Positions 39,617 to 42,730 of a DNA stretch of 42,730 nt are shown here, one piece after another. The notes beneath the pieces are model-generated. The model was not told the DNA's origin. It worked only from the letters and a program-made list of their open reading frames with translations, and ran no database searches. The first letter of the stretch is position 1. Each line of letters begins with the position of its first letter. The translations under genes and the position numbers were made by a program. The stretch comes from CAZXSK01 sp964642855 (lineage in GTDB: Bacteria; Planctomycetota; Phycisphaerae; SM23-33). Location: assembly GCA_964642855.1 (NCBI GenBank), contig CAZXSK010000036.1:1-42730 (forward strand). The letters are read 5' to 3'.

Positions 39617-40060
39617 CTACTTGCCTTTACTCTCTTGCTCCCGTGCGGTGATGGAGTGAGGGCCCGGAACCCAGTCGCGATCAGTGGATTCGGATTGCTG
39701 CGTCCTGCTCCAGTCCTGTGTCACGGTATAGGCTCTGCCACCACTCTCGACGATTGCCACAATCTGAGCGGTCGTGGCAGTCTCGGGGGCTGAGAATGTT
39801 GCATGTTCTGTCCAACCATATTTGGAGTTGAACACTTCGATCTTCGGCGCGGTGTCAGAGGCAACACCGTCAAAGGACACCGTCGCGTTCACAATTCTTG
39901 GGCGCTTGCCTTCACTGTGCATGCTCTCATTCGACACCCACAACACCACGGTATCGGCCTGACGACCCCGACTTACCACACGCAATTCAGAGCCATTCCG
40001 GCAACCAGAGCAGCCCGCAAGCATCAGGCAGAAGGCGATCAATACAGGTCTCGTCCTCAT
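39617..40060 (-). CDS. Lipoprotein of unknown function, less GC-rich than its surroundings
   Basis: 147 residues. The signal peptide ends in a lipobox (LMLAGCSGC, about residues 11-19), so it is membrane-anchored by lipid. The mature part is beta-rich (VVLWVSNES, KIEVFNSKYGWTEHATFSA) and ends in a hydrophilic tail. I do not recognise the family. Codons ending in A or T are commoner than in neighbouring genes, and the gene is flanked by the duplicated gspF ends (39469-39540 and 40357-40428), so it was probably brought in by recombination or transfer. ATG 40060 has GGGAGG seven bases upstream; a longer frame to 40189 lacks such a site. Confidence 0.65.
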   Translation of the reverse strand: MRTRPVLIAFCLMLAGCSGCRNGSELRVVSRGRQADTVVLWVSNESMHSEGKRPRIVNATVSFDGVASDTAPKIEVFNSKYGWTEHATFSAPETATTAQIVAIVESGGRAYTVTQDWSRTQQSESTDRDWVPGPHSITAREQESKGK

Positions 40061-40136
40061 GGTCTTGCCTCCCATTTCATGGCGAGAGTATCCCCATCGC
40101 CTGCACGAGTCAACGATTTGAGATGACCAAGGGCAC

Positions 40137-40316
40137 ATGCGCAATCCGAGCCGGCCGCCCTTCGTCGAGTTGTTCGCCGACGACGGCAAGCTCGTGCGCG
40201 GGCGGTCATGTGGCGGGGGTGCGAATCTTCATGGGACAACCACCATTGGGATAAGACGAACCGGCAGCGCTCCAGTTGCCTACGCAGCACGGTCATCCTG
40301 GGATTCGGCGATTTGA
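40137..40316 (+). pseudogene. Short coding-like fragment, remnant candidate
   Basis: A 59-codon frame from ATG 40137 to TGA 40316. The first 23 residues (MRNPSRPPFVELFADDGKL, then VRGR) have the strong G/C third-position bias of real genes; the rest does not. No ribosome-binding site precedes it. It may be an internal piece of a gene broken by the same event as the neighbouring remnants, but a small real gene cannot be excluded. Confidence 0.3.
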
Positions 40317-40356
40317 CAACCCGGATCCACAGCCCTTCGGGCGTTCGCTGGTAGCC

Positions 40357-40428
40357 GGGCTATCGTCCCATGGTGTTGCCGAGTTGGCTGTAGAGGGCGC
40401 CGTAGCCTTGGAGGACGGCGACGGCCAG
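40357..40428 (-). repeat. Parent copy of the 72-bp repeat (3' end of the gspF-like gene)
   Basis: This is the end of the intact gspF-like gene, including its TAG stop at 40360-40362. It matches 39469-39540 at 71 of 72 positions in direct orientation, 888 bases away. Together the two copies bracket the lipoprotein gene and the two remnants. Confidence 0.85.
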
Positions 40429-41346
40429 GCGGAGGGCGACGAGGAAGTAGACGATTCGTGGCAGCCAGGTGGCGAGGGTGCTGAAGCGCAGCAGGGCGGA
40501 TTCGCCGGCGGTGGCTGCGAGTCTTCGGGTGACCTCGTCGAGCTTTCCGGACTGTTCGCCGACTTCCCAGGCGGCGCGGATTTCGCGGGGCAGGTGTGGC
40601 GAGAAGCCTTCGGAGGCGGGGCGTCCCTGCCGGGCGGCCTGTGCGCCGCCGCGCAGGCGGGCGATGGCGGCCTGGTTTCCCCCGGCGTCGGCAGCGATTT
40701 CCAGCGCCCGGTCGATCTGCACGCCGGCGGAGTAGAGGGCGTTGACGGCCCGGAAGAACCGCCAGTAGGCGAGGTCTCGGACGGCCTTTCCGAGCAGTGG
40801 GATGTGGAGTGTGACGGCATCGAGGGTGCGGCGGGCGAGGCCCCGTGTGCCCGAGAGTGTGCGGACGAGCACGACCAGCAGGGCGAGGGTGTAGAAGGGT
40901 GCGAGGAAGGCGGCGGCCTGGAGGAGGTACCCGGGCATGTCGACGCGGCCCAGGATCAGCAGCGGCAGGGGTGCCAGGACCGCTCCGGCGTGCAGGAGCA
41001 GTGCGGGCAGGGCGAAGGCGTGGGTCATGGTGCGGATGGTTTCGGCGCGGAACTGGTGGAAGGCTGCGAGCTGGTCGAGGACTTCGGCGACGCTTCCGGC
41101 CTGTTCAGCGGCAGTAATCATTTCGACGTCGACGTGGCCCAGGTAGGTGCGTTGGTCGCGAAAGCCTACGGCGAGGCTGTCGCCGCGGGCGGTGGCGTCT
41201 GCGAGTTGGTCGAAGACTCGCCGTGCGCGGCGGTCGAGGTGTTCGGCGGCGGTCCGGAAGGAGCGAACGGTGTCGACGCCGGCGCTGAGCATCATGGCGA
41301 GGTTCCGATAGATGACGGCGAGGGTACTGGCGCTGAGGCGTGGCAT
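40360..41346 (-). CDS. Type II secretion / type IV pilus inner-membrane platform protein (GspF/PilC-like)
   Basis: A 328-residue protein with two T2SSF domains: the first from LAVIYRNLAMMLSAGVDTVRS (9-29), the second from FFRAVNALYSAGVQIDRAL (about 207-225). Each is followed by a helical hairpin (EMITAAEQAGSVAEVLDQL; AWEVGEQSGKLDEV), and there are TM segments at about 115-165 and near the C-terminus. GspF anchors the assembly ATPase and pseudopilin base in the inner membrane. It is shorter than typical GspF (about 400 residues) because the N-terminal cytoplasmic region is reduced. ATG 41346 has GGAG six bases upstream; a larger frame reaching into the 16S gene was rejected. No gspE or gspD is adjacent. 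Confidence 0.85.
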   Translation of the reverse strand: MPRLSASTLAVIYRNLAMMLSAGVDTVRSFRTAAEHLDRRARRVFDQLADATARGDSLAVGFRDQRTYLGHVDVEMITAAEQAGSVAEVLDQLAAFHQFRAETIRTMTHAFALPALLLHAGAVLAPLPLLILGRVDMPGYLLQAAAFLAPFYTLALLVVLVRTLSGTRGLARRTLDAVTLHIPLLGKAVRDLAYWRFFRAVNALYSAGVQIDRALEIAADAGGNQAAIARLRGGAQAARQGRPASEGFSPHLPREIRAAWEVGEQSGKLDEVTRRLAATAGESALLRFSTLATWLPRIVYFLVALRLAVAVLQGYGALYSQLGNTMGR

Positions 41347-41488
41347 AGCGTTCTCCGCGTGAATTTCGGGCGGTTGGGCCTGCGTTTGCTGGATGAATGG
41401 TACTTCTTGTTGCGACGAGGTTTCCAGCGTAAAAGGGTTTCTGTGGGGGGTGGTATTGGAATTTCTCCGGAAAAACCTTTCGGGGCGC

Positions 41489-41517
41489 TTGACCGGCCTG
41501 CTTGAGGTGGATATATT
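41489..41517 (+). promoter_or_regulatory. rrn promoter P1
   Basis: TTGACC (41489-41494) and TATATT (41512-41517) are 17 bases apart, directed toward the 16S gene. Confidence 0.65.
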
Positions 41518-41728
41518 GCAAGGTTGCACCAGTTGATTGGCAGGCACGTTGGAGCGTCGCTCGAGGCGTGTGTGCCTGTCCCGGGTCGCCGGGTTGAGGA
41601 AGCATGGCGACTCGGGTTTCCGATCTGCCGAATCCCGAGAAGAGACGGCCGCTGAGGGCCATTTCTGGGATTCGTATCGCCTGATGTTCTGGGTGGTTAC
41701 GGAATGTGAAGAAATTTTAAAAAAGGGC

Positions 41729-41756
41729 TTGATTGGAATCGGAGTCACGATACAAT
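41729..41756 (+). promoter_or_regulatory. rrn promoter P2 with UP-like element
   Basis: TTGATT (41729-41734) and TACAAT (41751-41756) are 16 bases apart, preceded by AAATTTTAAAAAA at 41711-41724, where an UP element would lie. The start of transcription is expected near 41763. Confidence 0.7.
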
Positions 41757-42087
41757 CTGCCTTCTCGTCGCTCAGGAGCCAAGCGAAAGGCTGGCTTGAG
41801 GCGGCGGGGGTTTTGAAGCAGTCGCTATTTGACAAGTGAACAGTGTTGTCGTCACGAGGACGTGTCCGTCGCCGGTCTGGCATATCACGGCCAGTTCGGT
41901 GTCGGGAAACTTGATGAACAGGGCGAGGCTCATCTTGCGACGAGCCCGTCCGCTCAAGATCCTCGTGATGAAGTGCCCAAACCGTAAAAGGTTTGAGGCC
42001 CCAGTAAGGATTTTGAGTTTTACGGACCGGGCGGCCTGATAAAAAAGGTCGTCCTGACCCGGATTGAATGTCTTCCATCGAACCGAT

Positions 42088-42101
42088 CCCGCTTCGGCGG
42101 G
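42088..42101 (+). other. UUCG-capped hairpin just upstream of 16S
   Basis: CCCGC (42088-42092) and GCGGG (42097-42101) close a TTCG tetraloop, an exceptionally stable RNA hairpin, 13 bases before the predicted mature 16S 5' end. It may guide leader folding or processing. Confidence 0.55.
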
Positions 42102-42114
42102 AAGGAGAGATACA

Positions 42115-42730
<616 letters not shown>

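Larger units (their letters stand above)
41347..42114 (+). other. Upstream region and leader of the rRNA operon
   Basis: Nearly 770 bases without a gene separate the gspF-like gene from 16S. They hold two consensus promoters reading toward 16S (41489-41517 and 41729-41756), a run of A/T bases before the second that resembles an UP element (41711-41725), and a leader of some 350 bases from the second promoter. Small hairpins include AAACC...GGTTT near 41980 and CCCGC-TTCG-GCGGG (42088-42101). I did not find a clear boxA. Confidence 0.6.

Overview
The window comes from a GC-rich bacterium of the Planctomycetota, most likely class Phycisphaerae. The case rests on four things: two secreted proteins ending in the planctomycete-style IPEPMTLSI PEP-CTERM sorting tail; a type II pseudopilin with an H-X9-DG-type C-terminus; many secreted proteins and lipoproteins of no known family; and the start of a 16S rRNA gene (from about 42115) with a Planctomycetota-like V3 and 530-loop region. 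The assignment is by recognition, not by alignment.

Layout. 1-2065: the tail of an unknown gene, a secreted HELGH metallopeptidase-like gene on the minus strand, and a 700-base gap holding a compact minus-strand transcription unit (promoter, perfect Shine-Dalgarno, 10-codon frame, nested hairpin, U-tract terminator). 2066-3862: lepA, apparently leaderless. 3985-5186: a two-gene encapsulin operon (encapsulated ferritin, then shell protein) with a palindromic operator inside its promoter. 5396-11081: a sulfotransferase-like protein, a secreted polysaccharide-lyase-like protein, a pseudopilin and an asparagine-synthase-like amidotransferase without its N-terminal nucleophile. 11376-11448: tRNA-Glu(CTC). 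11716-13671: two tandem PEP-CTERM paralogues, each with its own promoter, a shared structured leader and a terminator. 13733-14860: an enolase-superfamily enzyme. 14890-16836: a membrane sensor histidine kinase. 17070-24857: a lipoprotein; a DoxX / MenA-like prenyltransferase / type II NADH dehydrogenase operon; a VWA protein; a membrane-anchored small protein; an alpha/beta hydrolase; and an exported thioredoxin-MsrA-like fusion.

25011-31122: a zinc alcohol dehydrogenase, then a polysaccharide O-acetylation cassette (lipoprotein, AlgI-like MBOAT acyltransferase, two AlgJ/AlgX-like SGNH proteins), followed by a secreted propeller-like protein. 33068-35494: a XylR-type regulator (LacI-like sensor plus AraC DNA-binding domain) next to an alpha/alpha-toroid sugar protein whose promoter carries a related TTTGC/GCAAA inverted repeat. 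35629-38791: birA and a polytopic membrane protein with a spermidine-synthase-like end. 38792-40359: a scrambled accessory segment with a 10-bp periodic repeat, an AT-rich island, gene remnants, a less GC-rich lipoprotein gene, and a 72-bp copy of the 3' end of the adjacent gspF-like gene. 41347-42730: the gspF-like gene is read away from an rRNA operon that has two consensus promoters and a long leader.

Taken together, the window combines housekeeping genes (lepA, birA, tRNA, rrn) with envelope and extracellular functions: glycan modification, protein sorting, pseudopilin/type II secretion parts, exported redox repair and iron storage in a protein shell. No prophage, CRISPR array or intact insertion sequence was seen.
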